Assembly: GCF_010500895.1 (NCBI RefSeq)
Contig: NZ_JAAAWO010000002.1
Coordinates: 186,001-250,000 of the forward strand
Source of the DNA: Alteromonas genovensis
GTDB lineage: Bacteria > Pseudomonadota > Gammaproteobacteria > Enterobacterales > Alteromonadaceae
DNA length: 64,000 nt
Reading direction: 5' to 3'
Shown here piece by piece: positions 1-9,670 of this stretch. The notes beneath the pieces were generated by a model that was not told where the DNA came from, searched no databases, and was given only the letters and a program-made list of their open reading frames with translations. The position numbers were made by a program, and so were the translations under genes. How positions within the stretch are numbered: the stretch's first letter is position 1; every line of letters starts with the position of its first letter.

Positions 1-1992
1 CGCAACTTGGGTGGGTTTAAAGCGCACAAAGTAATCGTCGTCTAATCGTGCCCACAGCGCATCAACAGATATCGGATCAACGGCGCGCTCTTGTAAAATC
101 TGTCGTGCTTGATGTTTATGTGTCGCAACGCGTTCATTCAGGGTCACCTGACACTGCAATCCGTTATCTAGTGCTTTTTGCGTCATTAGGTATAGCTCTC
201 TGAGCAATGAGGCTTTCCAGTCGTTCCACAAATTGTCATTGGTAGCGCGAATATCTGCAAGGGTTAACGTATAAAGTAAGTTTAAATGATTGTGGCTTCG
301 AATTGCTCCTGCAAACTCACTGATCACATCCGGATCGTAAATGTCTCGTCGTTGAGCCACCACCGACATCAGTAGGTGATTTTCTACTAACCAGGCTATC
401 ATTTCGGCATCATCTGAAGGCACATTATGAAGCTCACAGAACGTGGCGACATCTTTTGCGCCAAGTTTGGAATGATCGCCGTTTCGACCTTTTGCTATAT
501 CGTGAAAGATGGCGGCAATATAGAGTACTTCCGGTTTATCGAGGTTTCGACAAATGCGTCCGCATCGAGGAAAATCTTTGTTTTCTTTCGAGAAGAAATA
601 ATTGACCTGTTTAACGAGCCTGTGCGTGTGCTCGTCAACGGTATAGGCGTGAAACAAATCGAACTGCATCATGCCCACAATGGTATCCCATTCAGGCAAA
701 TAGGCTTGAATAATGCCGTATTGATGCATGATGTCCCAGCCGAAGTTGAAGAAGTCTGGTTGCTTCATTAACATCATGAACTTTTCACGACATGCAGGTC
801 GTTCTACGTAGTAATCACTTTCAAACTCTCTGTGAGCATTGCGCAGCTGTCTAATGCATATGGTACTGAGGCCTTTTACTTCAGGGGTATTCGTCACTAA
901 ATTTAGAAAGTCGAGAATTGCCTCAGGTGTTGAGAACACGCGCTCGTGGCGCGGTGATATCATGTAGTCGAGTAATTCAAAGTCTTCATTGATGATGGCA
1001 CTGTGCTGAACACTTTGATTCAACATATCGTACTTAAAGCGCTGGAGCAGCATCTGATTGAGCTCGGTTACTCTTGCCACTGTACGGAAAAAGTCACGCA
1101 TCATCTTTTCTACAGATGACTTGCCTTCTTCCCCGTACCCCATCATCTCTGCCACATCAGGCTGATAATCAAACAGGAGGCGGTTTTCGCTTCGTTGAGC
1201 AACTAAATGAAGTGCGCAGCGCATTTTCCAAAGATGCATCCGACAGGCTATTAACTCGCTGTGCTCTTGCTCCGTAAAATAACCATGGCCGACCAAATTC
1301 CAGCCGTCATATTCTTTAAAGTGCTTTTTGGCCACCCAACCAATAGATTGAATATCACGCAAACAGCCAGGGTTTTCTTTAATATTCGGTTCAAGGTTAT
1401 AGGCAGTACCGTTAAACTTTGCGTGACGCCTTTTCTGCTCATCGTATTTTGCAGAGAAAAAGGCTTTGCTGCTCCAAGAGTTTCTGCCGTTAGCTTCTTC
1501 CCAGAGTTTTTCAAACGTTTCTTCGCTTCCAATTAATAAACGACTTTCCACAAGGTTAGTGGCAATGGTGATATCGTCTTTTGCTAGCTTTACCGTTTCT
1601 TTTAAGGTTCGTACCGACTGTCCTACATCAAGCTTAATATCCCACAGTAAGGTGATGAAGAGACCTACTTTCTCTTGAGCATCAGCACTGAGCTTCTTTT
1701 TACTTACAATAAGCAAGTCGATGTCTGAATGAGGTTGAAGATGGCCGCGACCATAACCACCAACAGCGCAAAGCGAGAGGTCGTTTACAGCACCTAGGCC
1801 GAATAATTTCCAAAGGTGGCAAAGAAGTGCGTCAACAAAGTGCGCTCTGCCAGTGACTAGCTGATTTACTGGGGTGCTATCAAAAGATTGCGTTATCCAT
1901 TCGTAGCTTTTTTCTACACAGGCCTTAATAGTAGGAACATCATCAACAGCACCTATGGTATCGATATCTTGAATAAGAGATTGGAGCGTCAA
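1..1992 (-). CDS. glnD: Bifunctional uridylyltransferase/uridylyl-removing enzyme GlnD, 3' part missing
   Basis: GlnD adds UMP to, and removes it from, the PII signalling proteins, reporting glutamine status to nitrogen metabolism. The frame opens at TTG 1992 and stays open to the window edge, giving 664 codons; the family is usually about 870-890 residues, so the C-terminal ACT region lies outside the window. The nucleotidyltransferase signature GGYGRGHLQPHSDIDL is near residues 77-92. The downstream part carries an HD-type region (IFHDIAKGRNGDH), the uridylyl-removing site. The TTG start is chosen because the frame begins with a typical GlnD N-terminus there and no better start is seen upstream. 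The next gene on this strand, map, ends about 290 bp upstream. Confidence 0.95.
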   Translation of the reverse strand, partial: MTLQSLIQDIDTIGAVDDVPTIKACVEKSYEWITQSFDSTPVNQLVTGRAHFVDALLCHLWKLFGLGAVNDLSLCAVGGYGRGHLQPHSDIDLLIVSKKKLSADAQEKVGLFITLLWDIKLDVGQSVRTLKETVKLAKDDITIATNLVESRLLIGSEETFEKLWEEANGRNSWSSKAFFSAKYDEQKRRHAKFNGTAYNLEPNIKENPGCLRDIQSIGWVAKKHFKEYDGWNLVGHGYFTEQEHSELIACRMHLWKMRCALHLVAQRSENRLLFDYQPDVAEMMGYGEEGKSSVEKMMRDFFRTVARVTELNQMLLQRFKYDMLNQSVQHSAIINEDFELLDYMISPRHERVFSTPEAILDFLNLVTNTPEVKGLSTICIRQLRNAHREFESDYYVERPACREKFMMLMKQPDFFNFGWDIMHQYGIIQAYLPEWDTIVGMMQFDLFHAYTVDEHTHRLVKQVNYFFSKENKDFPRCGRICRNLDKPEVLYIAAIFHDIAKGRNGDHSKLGAKDVATFCELHNVPSDDAEMIAWLVENHLLMSVVAQRRDIYDPDVISEFAGAIRSHNHLNLLYTLTLADIRATNDNLWNDWKASLLRELYLMTQKALDNGLQCQVTLNERVATHKHQARQILQERAVDPISVDALWARLDDDYFVRFKPTQVA

Positions 1993-2198
1993 ATTGCACC
2001 TTTTCCGGACGTCTAACAAACACCTCTGACTTTATCATGAATTAATATCAATTCGCACCTGTGAATAAATGCATATTTTAGGTTAAATTGTGAATATTTA
2101 TGGAAAAATGTTATAGCGTAAGCGATAGACAGAGATAAGTAGGGCATTACATTTACAGGGTGAGTAAGTAAAAGAAGTTATACGTGAGGTTTGTATAA

Positions 2199-2247
2199 AG
2201 CCGCGCTGGCCATTGCTACAGAATTCATATCAATGGCTAGCGCGGCT
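2199..2247. repeat. Imperfect inverted repeat between map and glnD
   Basis: Two 17-nt arms (2199-2215 and 2231-2247) are complementary at 16 of 17 positions with a 15-nt loop. No clear T-run follows on the minus strand, so it is not a textbook terminator. It could still fold in the map transcript or act as a processing signal upstream of glnD. The rest of 1993-2284 shows no gene. Confidence 0.55.
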
Positions 2248-2284
2248 GTAAGGGGGGGCGCTTAATAATTAACGGCAGCCCTGA

Positions 2285-3079
2285 TTAGCTGTGAGAAATG
2301 GTACGGGGAAGCGTTTCTTCATCGCGAAGTGTTAGCACTTCGACACCGTCTTCAGTCACCAATAAGGTGTGTTCCCATTGCGCACTCAAGCTCCTGTCTT
2401 TAGTAACAACGGTCCATTGGTCTGGAAGCACTTTTGAATAGCGCTTACCCGCATTCACCATAGGTTCAATGGTAAAACACATGCCTGGTACAAGTTCTTC
2501 ACCGGTTCCTGGCTTACCGTAATGCACAATCTGCGGTTCCTCATGAAAGCTCGAGCCAATACCATGGCCACAATATTCTCTCACAATTGAATAGTTATGC
2601 GCCTCTGCATGGGTTTGGCATATATGACCAATATCGCCTAAACGCATGCCGGGCTTAACCTGCTCAATCGCCTTGTACAATGACTCTTGCGTCACGCGTA
2701 TTAAACGTTCCGCTAGAATAGTAGGTTTGCCCACAACAAACATTTTTGATGTGTCGCCGTGATAGCCGTCTTTGATAACCGTAACGTCGATATTAATAAT
2801 ATCGCCGTCTTTCAGCTTTTTGTCCGAAGGTATGCCGTGACAAATACAGTGATTAACCGACGTACATACAGACTTTGGAAAAGGCGGTTGCCCGTAATTC
2901 AAAGGAGCAGGAATAGCCTGTTGCTCATTGACGATATACTCATGACATAGCGTATTGAGTTCATCTGTCGTTACTCCTTTTTTTACATGGGGAGTGATCA
3001 TGGTTAATACGTCTGCCGCTAGTTTTCCAGCCACGCGCATTTTTTCGATTTCATCAGGGGATTTGATAATTGCTGCCAC
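2285..3079 (-). CDS. map: Methionine aminopeptidase, type I
   Basis: Removes the initiator methionine from nascent proteins in the cytosol. The 264-residue product has the expected pita-bread ligand order: IDVTVIKDGYHGDTSK (two Asp), GHGIGSSFHEEP (His), CFTIEPMVN (Glu) and QWEHTLLVTEDG (Glu). A longer frame reaches TTG 3091, but GTG 3079 is preferred because it gives the standard N-terminus (VAAIIKSPDEIEKMR) and has GAGAGG just upstream. It is divergent from rpsB, a common arrangement in gammaproteobacteria. No odd features were seen. Confidence 0.95.
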   Translation of the reverse strand: MAAIIKSPDEIEKMRVAGKLAADVLTMITPHVKKGVTTDELNTLCHEYIVNEQQAIPAPLNYGQPPFPKSVCTSVNHCICHGIPSDKKLKDGDIINIDVTVIKDGYHGDTSKMFVVGKPTILAERLIRVTQESLYKAIEQVKPGMRLGDIGHICQTHAEAHNYSIVREYCGHGIGSSFHEEPQIVHYGKPGTGEELVPGMCFTIEPMVNAGKRYSKVLPDQWTVVTKDRSLSAQWEHTLLVTEDGVEVLTLRDEETLPRTISHS

Positions 3080-3124
3080 AACGCCTCTCAATAATCGTAT
3101 TTAGTTAATGACAATATTCTACGC

Positions 3125-3133
3125 AGTATATCA
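3125..3133 (-). promoter_or_regulatory. Candidate extended -10 promoter of map
   Basis: Read on the minus strand, 3133-3125 is TGATATACT, an extended -10 (TGN-TATACT). It lies about 45 bp upstream of the GTG start of map. No convincing -35 is present at 17 bp, which is tolerated by extended -10 promoters. This is inference from motif only. Confidence 0.4.
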
Positions 3134-3237
3134 TTAATAAGACCGCTTTTGGATAAGCAAGAGCACAAAGAGACTGTTTATAGAAAGAAGAAAGAAAAAT
3201 TGAAGAGAGGAAATGCCCCTGAATATGGGCTTAAAAC

Positions 3238-3266
3238 TTGAGAGTAAACTGTGGTTATGGTATAAA
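3238..3266 (+). promoter_or_regulatory. rpsB-tsf promoter
   Basis: TTGAGA (3238-3243), a 17-bp spacer and TATAAA (3261-3266) form a good sigma-70 promoter. The GCGCGCGCC stretch directly after the -10 is the GC-rich discriminator typical of stringently controlled ribosomal promoters. Predicted transcription start is near 3273, giving a leader of about 170 nt. Confidence 0.75.
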
Positions 3267-3272
3267 GCGCGC

Positions 3273-3445
3273 GCCCTGACGGAAAGCCTATTTTTCATTG
3301 CGAAAAAAGCCGCACGTTAAAGGGTATATTCTTTTATTAAAACACACATATACCGACACTTGTTATCGGGGTGTCCAAGCTAACTCGCGTTGGCAAGGAT
3401 CGATACAAGGGGTATATGGAGGCCTAACCCCAAGAGGAAAATAAA
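3273..3445 (+). promoter_or_regulatory. Long 5' leader of rpsB, candidate S2 autoregulatory element
   Basis: In gammaproteobacteria the rpsB leader is known to mediate autogenous control by ribosomal protein S2. The leader here is of suitable length, and the GGGGTA...TAACCCC pair around 3409-3430 could form a hairpin just before the AAGAGG ribosome binding site. The assignment rests on position and family knowledge, not on a computed fold. Confidence 0.45.
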
Positions 3446-4177
3446 ATGGCTAATGTTTCTATGCGTGACATGCTGAAAGCCGGTGTGCATTTCGGTCACC
3501 AAACTCGTTACTGGAACCCAAAGATGAAACCTTACATCTTTGGTGCTCGTAATAAAGTTCATATCATAAACCTTGAAAAAACAGTTCCACTTTTCAACAA
3601 CGCGTTGAACTACATCTCAGGTGTTTCGTCGAAGAAAGGTAAAATCCTTTTCGTTGGTACAAAACGTGCCGCTGGCGATGCAATTAAAGATGCTGCAGTA
3701 AAATGCGACCAGTTCTACGTAAACAAGCGTTGGTTAGGTGGTATGTTGACTAACTGGAAAACAGTTCGTCAATCAATCAAGCGTTTGAAAGAGCTTGAGC
3801 AAAAGAGCCAAGACGGTACGTTTGAAAAGCTAACCAAAAAAGAAGCATTAATGCTTCAGCGCGAAATGGATAAGCTTGAAAACAGCCTTGGTGGTATCAA
3901 AAACATGGGCGGTCTTCCAGACGCGATCTTTGTTGTAGATGCAGACCACGAGCACATTGCAGTTACAGAAGCACGAAACCTTGGTATCCCTGTTGTTGGT
4001 GTTGTAGATACTAACTCTAACCCAGATGGTGTTGATTACATCATTCCTGGTAACGACGATGCTATCCGTGCTATCCAACTTTACTTGGACGCTGCTGCAG
4101 ACGCTATTAACTCAGGTCGCGAAAGCAACCTTGAAGTACAAGCTGAGCAAGACGATTTCGTAGAAGCGGCAGAGTAA
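3446..4177 (+). CDS. rpsB: 30S ribosomal protein S2
   Basis: S2 is a late-assembling protein of the 30S subunit that helps recruit S1. The 243-residue product begins [19 protein letters not shown] and contains the family blocks [34 protein letters not shown] and [12 protein letters not shown]. The length matches the family (about 240). The start is preceded by AAGAGG. It is co-oriented with tsf 113 bp downstream, the usual operon, with a weak hairpin between them. Confidence 0.99.
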   Translation: MANVSMRDMLKAGVHFGHQTRYWNPKMKPYIFGARNKVHIINLEKTVPLFNNALNYISGVSSKKGKILFVGTKRAAGDAIKDAAVKCDQFYVNKRWLGGMLTNWKTVRQSIKRLKELEQKSQDGTFEKLTKKEALMLQREMDKLENSLGGIKNMGGLPDAIFVVDADHEHIAVTEARNLGIPVVGVVDTNSNPDGVDYIIPGNDDAIRAIQLYLDAAADAINSGRESNLEVQAEQDDFVEAAE

Positions 4178-4232
4178 TTCTGACTGCTCGCTGCCTTGTA
4201 AAAGGTGGTGACATATTGCGGAACGTAATGAG

Positions 4233-4253
4233 AGGGGCGAGTCGCCCCTTTTA
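4233..4253 (+). terminator. Weak attenuator-like hairpin between rpsB and tsf
   Basis: AGGGGC (4233-4238) pairs with GCCCCT (4244-4249), followed by a short T-run. It is short enough to allow read-through into tsf, consistent with partial termination in the rpsB-tsf operon. Confidence 0.55.
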
Positions 4254-4290
4254 CCTAACGAATTTATATTTATTGCTGAGGAATTGAAAA

Positions 4291-5163
4291 ATGGCAGTGA
4301 CTGCAGCACTAGTTAAAGAACTGCGCGAACGTACAGGCGCAGGCATGCTGGATTGTAAAAAAGCCCTGGTTGAGACGGATGGCGACATTGAACTAGCCAT
4401 CGAGAACATGCGCAAATCAGGTCAAGCAAAGGCAGCTAAGAAAGCAGGCCGTATCGCAGCTGAAGGTGTAATCCTTACTAAAGTTGAAGGTGGTCGTGCG
4501 ACTATGCTTGAGCTTAACTGCGAAACTGACTTCGTAGCACGTGATGAAAGCTTCCTTAAGTTCGGTAACGACTTACTAGAAGTAGCATCTGCGAATAACA
4601 TTAACGACATCGATGCGCTTAATGACGCAGAAATGAACGGCGTTAAAGTTAGCGACGCTCGCGACACGCTTGTAGCGAAAATTGGTGAAAACATTTCTCC
4701 ACGTCGCGTAATCAACGTTGAAGGTGACACGCTTGGTGGTTACGTTCACGGTGGTCGCATCGGTGTTATCTCTATCCTTAATGGCGGCAGCGAAGAGCTA
4801 GCTAAAGACGTGTGTATGCACGTTGCAGCTGCTAGCCCGCAGTACGTTAAGCCTGAAAACGTTCCGGCTGAAGTTGTTGAGAAAGAGAAAGAAATCCAAA
4901 TCGACATCGCAATGCAGTCTGGTAAGCCAGCTGACATTGCTGAGAAAATGGTTGCGGGTCGCATGAAGAAGTTCACTGGTGAAGTGAGTCTTACTGGCCA
5001 ACCTTTCGTTAAAGATCCATCTATCACCGTTGCTGAACTTCTAAAGAACAACAGCGCTGATGTTATCAACTTCGTACGTTTCGAAGTAGGTGAAGGTATC
5101 GAGAAGAAGACTGAAGATTTCGCAGCAGAAGTAGCTGCGCAAATGGAAGCGGCCAAGAAATAA
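4291..5163 (+). CDS. tsf: Translation elongation factor Ts
   Basis: EF-Ts is the guanine nucleotide exchange factor for EF-Tu. The 290-residue protein starts with a UBA-like domain ([19 protein letters not shown], with [12 protein letters not shown] the signature). It then has the core block [15 protein letters not shown], where the TDFVA motif contacts EF-Tu, and ends in the C-terminal coiled region. A GAGGAA ribosome binding site precedes ATG 4291. A strong terminator follows the gene, so this closes the rpsB-tsf unit. Confidence 0.99.
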   Translation: MAVTAALVKELRERTGAGMLDCKKALVETDGDIELAIENMRKSGQAKAAKKAGRIAAEGVILTKVEGGRATMLELNCETDFVARDESFLKFGNDLLEVASANNINDIDALNDAEMNGVKVSDARDTLVAKIGENISPRRVINVEGDTLGGYVHGGRIGVISILNGGSEELAKDVCMHVAAASPQYVKPENVPAEVVEKEKEIQIDIAMQSGKPADIAEKMVAGRMKKFTGEVSLTGQPFVKDPSITVAELLKNNSADVINFVRFEVGEGIEKKTEDFAAEVAAQMEAAKK

Positions 5164-5206
5164 TTGAGCGTTTTTCTTTTGCATTCAGTGAATGTCAGAT
5201 AAACTA

Positions 5207-5233
5207 AAAGCACCTCTTCGGAGGTGCTTTTTT
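5207..5233 (+). terminator. Rho-independent terminator after tsf
   Basis: AAAGCACCTC, a TTCG tetraloop and GAGGTGCTTTTTT form a perfect stem with a T-run, about 45 bp after the tsf stop. Confidence 0.92.
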
Positions 5234-5391
5234 ATAGCCGAATCTCTTTCTATTACTGCGGTTTCGCGATAGTGTGAGGCGCTGATGTGATGATAAGCGT
5301 CGCTGTAATGGCAAGTAGTATGCAGCAAAACCACTTATGCAAATGCATAAACATATCAAAATGAGCTAAAGCGCTTTGTTCTATATTTTTT

Positions 5392-5405
5392 CATGCAGCT
5401 GCATG
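5392..5405. repeat. 14-bp perfect palindrome upstream of pyrH
   Basis: CATGCAGCTGCATG is a perfect palindrome 48 bp before the pyrH start. It may be an operator, since pyrimidine genes are often controlled at this location, but no known binding site is recognised. Confidence 0.3.
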
Positions 5406-5453
5406 TCGTTAAAATGTATAGCACAAACCGGGTTTACGAGGACATATCGAATA

Positions 5454-6194
5454 ATGAGTATCACACCTAAATCAGCATATCGACGCATTCTATTAAAATT
5501 AAGCGGTGAAGCCCTCATGGGTGAAGAAGGGTTTGGCATTGACCCTAAAGTGCTTGATAGAATGGCACAAGAAATTAAAGAGTTGGTTGAACTTGGCGTT
5601 CAAGTGGGTCTTGTAATTGGTGGCGGTAACTTATTTCGCGGCGAAGGTTTAGCGAAAGCAGGTATGAATCGTGTTGTTGGCGACCACATGGGTATGCTAG
5701 CTACAGTAATGAACGGCTTGGCGATGCGTGACGCGTTGCACAGAGCATTTGTTAACGCACGTATGATGTCAGCTATTCCATTGAATGGCGTTTGTGATGC
5801 TTACAACTGGGCAGAGGCTATTAGTCTGTTAAAATCGGGTAGAGTCGTTATTTTCTCAGCCGGTACAGGCAATCCATTTTTCACAACAGATTCTGCGGCG
5901 TGTTTACGTGGCATCGAGATTGAAGCTGACGCTGTGTTGAAAGCAACAAAGGTTGACGGTGTTTACAGCGATGACCCGGTTAAGAATCCAGACGCTACCT
6001 TGTACGATCAACTCAGTTATAATGAGGTATTGGACAAGGAACTAAAAGTAATGGATTTGTCAGCATTTACCCTAGCACGTGACCACAGCCTCCCAATTCG
6101 CGTTTTCAATATGAATAAGCCTGGTTGTCTTAAGCGCGTAGTGATGGGCGAAAAAGAAGGCACGATAATCAGCCACGCTGGCAATGATAAATAA
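5454..6194 (+). CDS. pyrH: UMP kinase
   Basis: Phosphorylates UMP to UDP in pyrimidine nucleotide synthesis, as a cytosolic hexamer of the amino acid kinase fold. The 246-residue protein has [13 protein letters not shown] at the N-terminus, the glycine loop [10 protein letters not shown] and [17 protein letters not shown] frame extension reaches back to 5376, but ATG 5454 ([11 protein letters not shown]) is the family start, with GAGG 12 nt upstream. It begins a long co-directional cluster with frr and uppS. Confidence 0.97.
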   Translation: MSITPKSAYRRILLKLSGEALMGEEGFGIDPKVLDRMAQEIKELVELGVQVGLVIGGGNLFRGEGLAKAGMNRVVGDHMGMLATVMNGLAMRDALHRAFVNARMMSAIPLNGVCDAYNWAEAISLLKSGRVVIFSAGTGNPFFTTDSAACLRGIEIEADAVLKATKVDGVYSDDPVKNPDATLYDQLSYNEVLDKELKVMDLSAFTLARDHSLPIRVFNMNKPGCLKRVVMGEKEGTIISHAGNDK

Positions 6195-6215
6195 AGAAAC
6201 ATAGGACATATAATC

Positions 6216-6773
6216 GTGATTGATGAAATTGAATTAGATGCGCAAGAGCGCATGGAAAAAAGTGTTGTTGCCCTGAAAGGCCAGTTTAGCAAGATACGCA
6301 CGGGGCGTGCACATCCCAGTCTGCTCGACGGTATCATGGTGCCATACTATGGCGTAGATACACCGCTGAAGCAGGTTGCAAATGTTATTGCCGAAGATAG
6401 CCGCACACTTGCGCTAACGGTTTTCGATAAATCAGCTATCCAGGCCGTTGAGAAAGCTATCATGCAGTCTGACTTGGGATTAAATCCAATGAGTGCAGGT
6501 GGTTCTATTCGTATTCCTCTTCCACCATTAACGGAAGAACGAAGAAAAGATCTTATCCGCGTTGTGCGTAATGAAGCAGAAGGCGGACGTGTTGCGATTC
6601 GAAACATTCGTCGTGATGCGAATGGCGACATCAAAGATTTGCTAAAAGAAAAAGAAATTAGTGAAGACGAAAGTCGCGCTGCTGAAGAGAACATTCAGAC
6701 AATCACTAATGAAATTATTAAGAAAGTTGACAGCATGCTTGCTGACAAAGAAAAAGAACTCATGGAAGTATAA
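6216..6773 (+). CDS. frr: Ribosome recycling factor
   Basis: Splits post-termination ribosomes together with EF-G. The length is 185 residues, exactly that of the E. coli protein. The block [17 protein letters not shown] and the C-terminal helix ([20 protein letters not shown]) are diagnostic. The start is GTG 6216 with AGGA 9 nt upstream. It lies 21 bp after pyrH and 9 bp before uppS, a tight operon. Confidence 0.98.
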   Translation: MIDEIELDAQERMEKSVVALKGQFSKIRTGRAHPSLLDGIMVPYYGVDTPLKQVANVIAEDSRTLALTVFDKSAIQAVEKAIMQSDLGLNPMSAGGSIRIPLPPLTEERRKDLIRVVRNEAEGGRVAIRNIRRDANGDIKDLLKEKEISEDESRAAEENIQTITNEIIKKVDSMLADKEKELMEV

Positions 6774-6782
6774 GTTAGTATC

Positions 6783-7565
6783 ATGATTGGAAAGCGTTTA
6801 AACGCAGCCAAAAAGACTAACGTAATAGGGCCAGCACCAGTTGCTGGCCCTAAACACGTGGCTATCATTATGGATGGCAACGGTCGATGGGCGCAAAAGA
6901 AAGGGAAGATTCGTACTTTTGGTCACAAAGCAGGTGTTGAGTCTGTTCGTTCTGTAGTGCGGTTTGCTAGGCAAAACGCCATTGAATCACTCACATTGTT
7001 TGCCTTTTCCAGCGAAAACTGGAAGCGACCAGAAGAGGAAGTGAGCGTGTTGATGGAGTTGTTTAACCTCGTACTTAACAGTGAGGCAAAGCGACTGCAC
7101 AAAAACGGCGTTCGGCTTCAAGTTATCGGCGATTTAAGTGCCTTTGACGGAAAGTTGGTAGAAAAAATTCGCAAAGCCGAAGAGATGACCAAAGACAATG
7201 CCGACCTAGTGCTTAATATTGCAGCAAACTACGGCGGGCGTTGGGACATTGTTAATGCTGCTCAGCAATTAGCAAATCAAGTGAAAGAAGGTAAAATACA
7301 CGCGAGTGATATTGATGAAGCGATGTTCACTGCACATACCTCTACCGCAAACCTACCCGAATTAGATCTCCTTATCAGGACTGGTGGCGAGCACCGCATA
7401 AGTAATTTCCTATTATGGCAATGCGCTTACGCTGAGCTTTATTTCACCGACGTATTGTGGCCAGACTTCAACGAAGATGTATTTCAGCTCGCTGTAGACG
7501 ACTTTAATGTACGTCAACGTCGTTTCGGTCTCACCGGTGAGCAGGTTATCGTTTCCAATGATTAG
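6783..7565 (+). CDS. uppS: Undecaprenyl diphosphate synthase
   Basis: Cis-prenyltransferase that makes the C55 lipid carrier for peptidoglycan and O-antigen synthesis. The catalytic Asp is D31 in [11 protein letters not shown]. Other conserved blocks are [22 protein letters not shown] and the C-terminal [18 protein letters not shown]. Length 260 agrees with the family after a roughly 20-residue N-terminal extension. ATG 6783 is used; no alternative with a better site was seen. Confidence 0.97.
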   Translation: MIGKRLNAAKKTNVIGPAPVAGPKHVAIIMDGNGRWAQKKGKIRTFGHKAGVESVRSVVRFARQNAIESLTLFAFSSENWKRPEEEVSVLMELFNLVLNSEAKRLHKNGVRLQVIGDLSAFDGKLVEKIRKAEEMTKDNADLVLNIAANYGGRWDIVNAAQQLANQVKEGKIHASDIDEAMFTAHTSTANLPELDLLIRTGGEHRISNFLLWQCAYAELYFTDVLWPDFNEDVFQLAVDDFNVRQRRFGLTGEQVIVSND

Positions 7566-7619
7566 GTTTACTCAGGCGATTATCGGACTCGTCCTGAATA
7601 TAAAAGCCAAGGGCAAATT

Positions 7620-8483
7620 ATGCTAAAACAACGAATAATAACCGCATTAATTCTTGCGCCACTTGCACTGTACGCCATTCTATTTTTACCAATATTCTGG
7701 TTTGAGATTGCTATAGCTGGCGTTGTAGGTATCGGCGCTTACGAGTGGGCAGCCATGGCGGGTGTCTGTGAAAGACCTAAAAAACTGCTCTTTATGGCAG
7801 GTGCATTTGCTATTTGTATAGCGCTTTCGTTTATTGTTGATGCCAGTGTTATCTGGTATCAAGGCCAGCTACACGGCCTATATACGGGTATTCTCAGCGT
7901 AGCTGTTGTATGGTGGATTGCGTCATTGGCAATGGTGCTTGCCTATCCAAAGTATTCTAAATTTTGGCGCGACAGCAGGGTGGTGCGAACGGTATTTGGT
8001 TTACTTACTCTCATTCCTACATGGGTTGCGGTCATCGCGCTTCGCACAAGCTTGCACGATGTAGACCCTTTCTATGGCGCCTCACTTATCTTTTATGTAT
8101 TGGGTATTGTGTGGGCCGCTGACATTGGCGCGTTTTTTGTGGGCGTTAAGTTTGGCCGCCATAAGCTGCGTCCTAATGTATCACCGGGTAAAAGCTTAGA
8201 AGGCTTATTAGGTGGTATTGCTGCGTCGTTTGCAATTATCGCCTTTGCCGCACTGCATTACCAAGTTGAACCGTCGCGTATTTGGCTCCATCTTGCAATC
8301 GGCGGAATTACGGTGGCAGTATCAGCGTTAGGCGATCTCAACGAGAGCATGCTAAAGCGTTGTGCAGGCATTAAAGACAGTGGCAAGATTTTACCCGGGC
8401 ATGGTGGGGTCTTAGATCGTATTGACAGCTTAACTGCTGCGTTTCCTGTTTTCGCGTTTTGCTATGTTACTTGGATGGCGTAA
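7620..8483 (+). CDS. cdsA: Phosphatidate cytidylyltransferase (CDP-diglyceride synthase)
   Basis: Makes CDP-diacylglycerol from phosphatidic acid and CTP in the inner membrane. The protein has 287 residues with about eight hydrophobic segments. It ends with the CDS signature MLKRCAGIKDSGKILPGHGG followed by VLDRID. Its stop overlaps the dxr start by one base (TAATG), which implies translational coupling. Confidence 0.97.
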   Translation: MLKQRIITALILAPLALYAILFLPIFWFEIAIAGVVGIGAYEWAAMAGVCERPKKLLFMAGAFAICIALSFIVDASVIWYQGQLHGLYTGILSVAVVWWIASLAMVLAYPKYSKFWRDSRVVRTVFGLLTLIPTWVAVIALRTSLHDVDPFYGASLIFYVLGIVWAADIGAFFVGVKFGRHKLRPNVSPGKSLEGLLGGIAASFAIIAFAALHYQVEPSRIWLHLAIGGITVAVSALGDLNESMLKRCAGIKDSGKILPGHGGVLDRIDSLTAAFPVFAFCYVTWMA

Positions 8484-9670
8484 TGGAGACGGTAACGGTA
8501 TTAGGGGCCACAGGCTCCATTGGTTGCAATACACTTGATGTTATTAACCGCCACCCAGACAAATATCGCGTTTTTGCTATCACCGGCAACACGCAGTTAC
8601 CTTTGCTTATGGAGCAGGCAAATAAATGCTCGCCCCGTTACGTGGTCATTGCTGACCCTAAAAATTACGACGATGCTTTACAGCTTGCTAAGCAACATAA
8701 TGTCGAAGCAGAAATTCTATGCGGCCAGCAGGCTTTAGAAGATGTTTCAAGCGCACCAGAAGTAGATGCTGTGATGGCGGCAATTGTCGGCGCTGCAGGT
8801 TTATTACCCACCATGGCCGCAGTAAAAGCGGGAAAGCGTGTATTGCTTGCCAATAAAGAAGCATTGGTTATGTCCGGTGCGCTCTTTATCGACGCGGCGA
8901 ATAAAAGCGGCGCGCAAATTCTGCCTATTGATAGTGAACACAACGCTATTTTCCAATGCCTACCCCATGATTATACCTACGGTGATTTAGCGGGCTCCGG
9001 TATTGCAAAAATATTGCTTACTGGTTCTGGCGGACCGTTTAGAGAACGAGCATTAGATTCCTTTAGCAGCATTACTATCGATGAGGCTGCAACTCACCCT
9101 AATTGGTCCATGGGCAGAAAGATTACGATCGATTCAGCCACCATGATGAATAAGGGGCTTGAGTTTATTGAGGTATGTTGGCTGTTCGGTGTCAATGCCA
9201 GCGATATAGATGTTGTTATTCACCCGCAAAGCATTATTCACTCAATGGTGCAGTATGTTGATGGTTCGGTGATTGCCCAAATGGGGAATCCGGATATGCG
9301 CACGCCCATTGCTTATGGCTTAGCACATCCCGAGCGAATTGACGCTGGCGTCAAGCCGTTAGATTTTAAACGCTTAGCCGACTTCAGTTTCCACACGCCG
9401 TGCTTTGAACGATATCCAAATTTGAAGTTGGCAATAGACGCTTGTCAAAACGGGCAGTGTGCAACCACCAGCTTAAATGCAGCCAATGAAGTTGCAGTAG
9501 CGCACTTCCTAGAGGGGCAAATTGCTTTTTGTGATATTGCAAAAGTCAACGAGGCGACCTTAAATGCACTGTCTATGGTGGAGATGACGTCTATTCAGCA
9601 GATATTGGAGCAAGACGCATTGGCTAGAACCAAAGCGAACGAATTAATTCGAGGTAAATTTCAGTGCTAG
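8483..9670 (+). CDS. dxr: 1-deoxy-D-xylulose 5-phosphate reductoisomerase
   Basis: Converts DXP to methylerythritol phosphate, the committed step of the MEP isoprenoid pathway, which feeds UppS. The 395-residue protein carries the NADPH-binding LGATGSIG near residues 6-13, ANKEALVMSG, and the metal and substrate motifs PIDSEHNAIFQ and GRKITIDSATMMNKGLE. ATG 8483 is chosen over the upstream in-frame 8459 because it gives the family N-terminus and couples to cdsA. Its 3' end overlaps rseP by 7 bp. Confidence 0.98.
   Translation: METVTVLGATGSIGCNTLDVINRHPDKYRVFAITGNTQLPLLMEQANKCSPRYVVIADPKNYDDALQLAKQHNVEAEILCGQQALEDVSSAPEVDAVMAAIVGAAGLLPTMAAVKAGKRVLLANKEALVMSGALFIDAANKSGAQILPIDSEHNAIFQCLPHDYTYGDLAGSGIAKILLTGSGGPFRERALDSFSSITIDEAATHPNWSMGRKITIDSATMMNKGLEFIEVCWLFGVNASDIDVVIHPQSIIHSMVQYVDGSVIAQMGNPDMRTPIAYGLAHPERIDAGVKPLDFKRLADFSFHTPCFERYPNLKLAIDACQNGQCATTSLNAANEVAVAHFLEGQIAFCDIAKVNEATLNALSMVEMTSIQQILEQDALARTKANELIRGKFQC

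Noticed and set aside
427..771. A 114-residue plus-strand frame near the window start
   Set aside because: It is antisense to glnD, whose HD-type region is continuous on the minus strand here.
4746..5213. A 155-residue minus-strand frame opposite tsf
   Set aside because: Antisense shadow of EF-Ts with low-complexity Ser/Thr content and no recognisable domain; it also crosses the tsf terminator region.
5376..5453. N-terminal extension of pyrH
   Set aside because: The extra 26 residues do not match the family, and the standard start at 5454 has a plausible ribosome binding site.
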